The translations under genes and the position numbers were made by a program. From Lobosporangium transversale (taxonomy: Eukaryota; Mortierellomycota; Mortierellomycetes; Mortierellales; Mortierellaceae), in NCBI RefSeq assembly GCF_002105155.1, contig NW_019029004.1, positions 62,001 through 126,000 on the forward strand: DNA of 64,000 bases. The letters run 5' to 3'. The stretch's first letter is position 1; each line of letters begins with the position of its first letter. The notes below the pieces were generated by a model that searched no databases, was not told where the DNA came from, and was given only the letters and a program-made list of their open reading frames with translations. Below, piece by piece: positions 62,963-64,000 of this stretch.

Positions 62963-64000
62963 CCTTCCGAGTCTCCGTCGTCTAGGAAGCAGGCCTGGGA
63001 CTATCACGTTGAGTATCAATTGCTTCTTCTTTTTAATGTGTGCACTTACATTATTGCCAAAAGGGTTGATGTAGTAGGGACTTGTCTTCTCTTTGGATTG
63101 TGAAGCCAGGAGGAACTTTCAAGAGATCAGATTCATAATAATGAACAATAGCCTTTTTTATACAAAAAGGGAACAAAGAACTAGAGACCACCAAGACCAA
63201 CAGCTCCTTCCATACTTGCACAATTATCTGAGGAAGGTAGTGTAGTCAATGGGGGATATTTGGCTCATCTTCGTTCATCTCCTTCCCCATGCAAATAATA
63301 TTTGCCATTCATTATTCGTTCCTCCCTCATTGGCCTTTAGTCCGATATTTTGTTCATCCAGTCCTGGACATATAAAGCGAACTCACCAAAATATAGTTCA
63401 CTGTTTTCTATGACTAGCAACGGATCTTGTTATAAGAAATACCCTTGCTCTCACTGAAGTGTATAGATCGCAAGTGAAAGAAATTAAGCTACAATAACTA
63501 TTCTTATCACTTATGCTTCGCTACGAAATGTCCTCTTTTTCATCAATGGTTCCGAGACTCTCTGGTATTTAGTAAGACGAGCGTTTGTACAGTACCCGAC
63601 AGCAATATTTTCATGAAGCTATTCCTTGGTGTTGTCCCGCACTCAACAGTCTAAGAAGACGACTACTCGTCAACAACAAGTTACTATAATGTGTCAAACA
63701 TTACTTCAGCCTTCTGTGAGTTTGTTCACTCATCTATACCTCTGGATCATTCGGATGATACTTGGAAGCATAACAGAAAAGCCGGAAAAAAAAAAAGAAA
63801 AAAAGTAGAGATTACATTCACCTCCATATATTGAATACAGATACTTCAACATTCAACATTACATGCTTAGACTGTTTGAATTTTTAATTTGCAAAGTCCC
63901 CTTGCTTTTTATCGATTTTATTAAATCAGCAATCGACAGTATCTACGCTTCAAGATTTGCTCCGCGTCTTCGAATTTCATCACCATACGTTAAAACCGCA
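62527..64000. other. Intergenic, no gene seen
   Basis: AT-rich sequence with TAAATAAATAAA-type repeats at about 62694-62730 and a T run of about 30 at 62932-62961. Frames here are short and without family features. A gene could begin beyond the window edge. Confidence 0.45.

Noticed and set aside
62834..63103. 89-aa frame with a phenylalanine run
   Set aside because: Produced by a long T run in AT-rich intergenic sequence.

Overview
The window reads as nuclear DNA of an early-diverging filamentous fungus. Genes are closely spaced and most are split by short GT-AG introns. The proteins are fungal housekeeping families (Mph1/FANCM, Utp8/NOL11, Rpa49, Mdm1, mL53, ferrochelatase, Cce1/Ydc2, DDX41). 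Crinkler (CRN) effectors, an N-terminal Helitron relic and very long A/T runs in introns would fit Mortierellomycotina or a relative. That placement is inference from gene content, not a measured phylogeny.

Region 1 (1-20020) is a head-to-tail array of three copies of a ~6.7 kb unit. On the + strand each unit carries one complete CRN-family gene: a ubiquitin-like header, a linker with a bipartite nuclear-localisation motif, an RHS-type P-loop NTPase and a restriction-endonuclease-fold (REase-like) end. On the - strand, 2.6 kb away, each unit carries the frameshifted N-terminal half of a Helitron replicase. Units 1/2 and 2/3 meet at an identical 54-bp GC-rich palindrome. The three CRN genes are mosaics. 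Copies 1 and 3 share the header, copies 1 and 2 share the linker and a microexon, copies 2 and 3 share the upstream flank, and all three share the NTPase/REase. No simple duplication order explains this, so segmental exchange between copies is the best reading.

Region 2 (20.8-30.9 kb) holds an Mph1/FANCM helicase, a small ArsC-like protein, an unrecognised two-exon gene and a Utp8/NOL11 rRNA-processing protein.

Region 3 (30.9-34.5 kb) is gene-poor. It holds a cluster of degenerate GCCACC/GGTGGC repeats and a structurally complete Tc1-type transposon with TA target duplications and an intact DD34E transposase.

Region 4 (34.5-64 kb) is ordinary gene-dense sequence: Rpa49, an Mdm1-type PXA-RGS-PX-nexin protein, mL53, an SH3-PX-BAR sorting nexin, ferrochelatase with Fe-S cysteines, a GT31-like type II membrane protein, a disordered polyQ protein, a GPI-anchored Cys-rich protein, a SAP-Cce1 resolvase, DDX41, a secreted Cys-rich protein and a GNAT acetyltransferase.

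The sequence seems to carry residual one-base homopolymer errors. Repeat copy 2 has many single-base insertions over about 7.0-8.7 kb, and DDX41 is broken by one extra base in a five-base run. Frame breaks here should be checked before being called pseudogenes.
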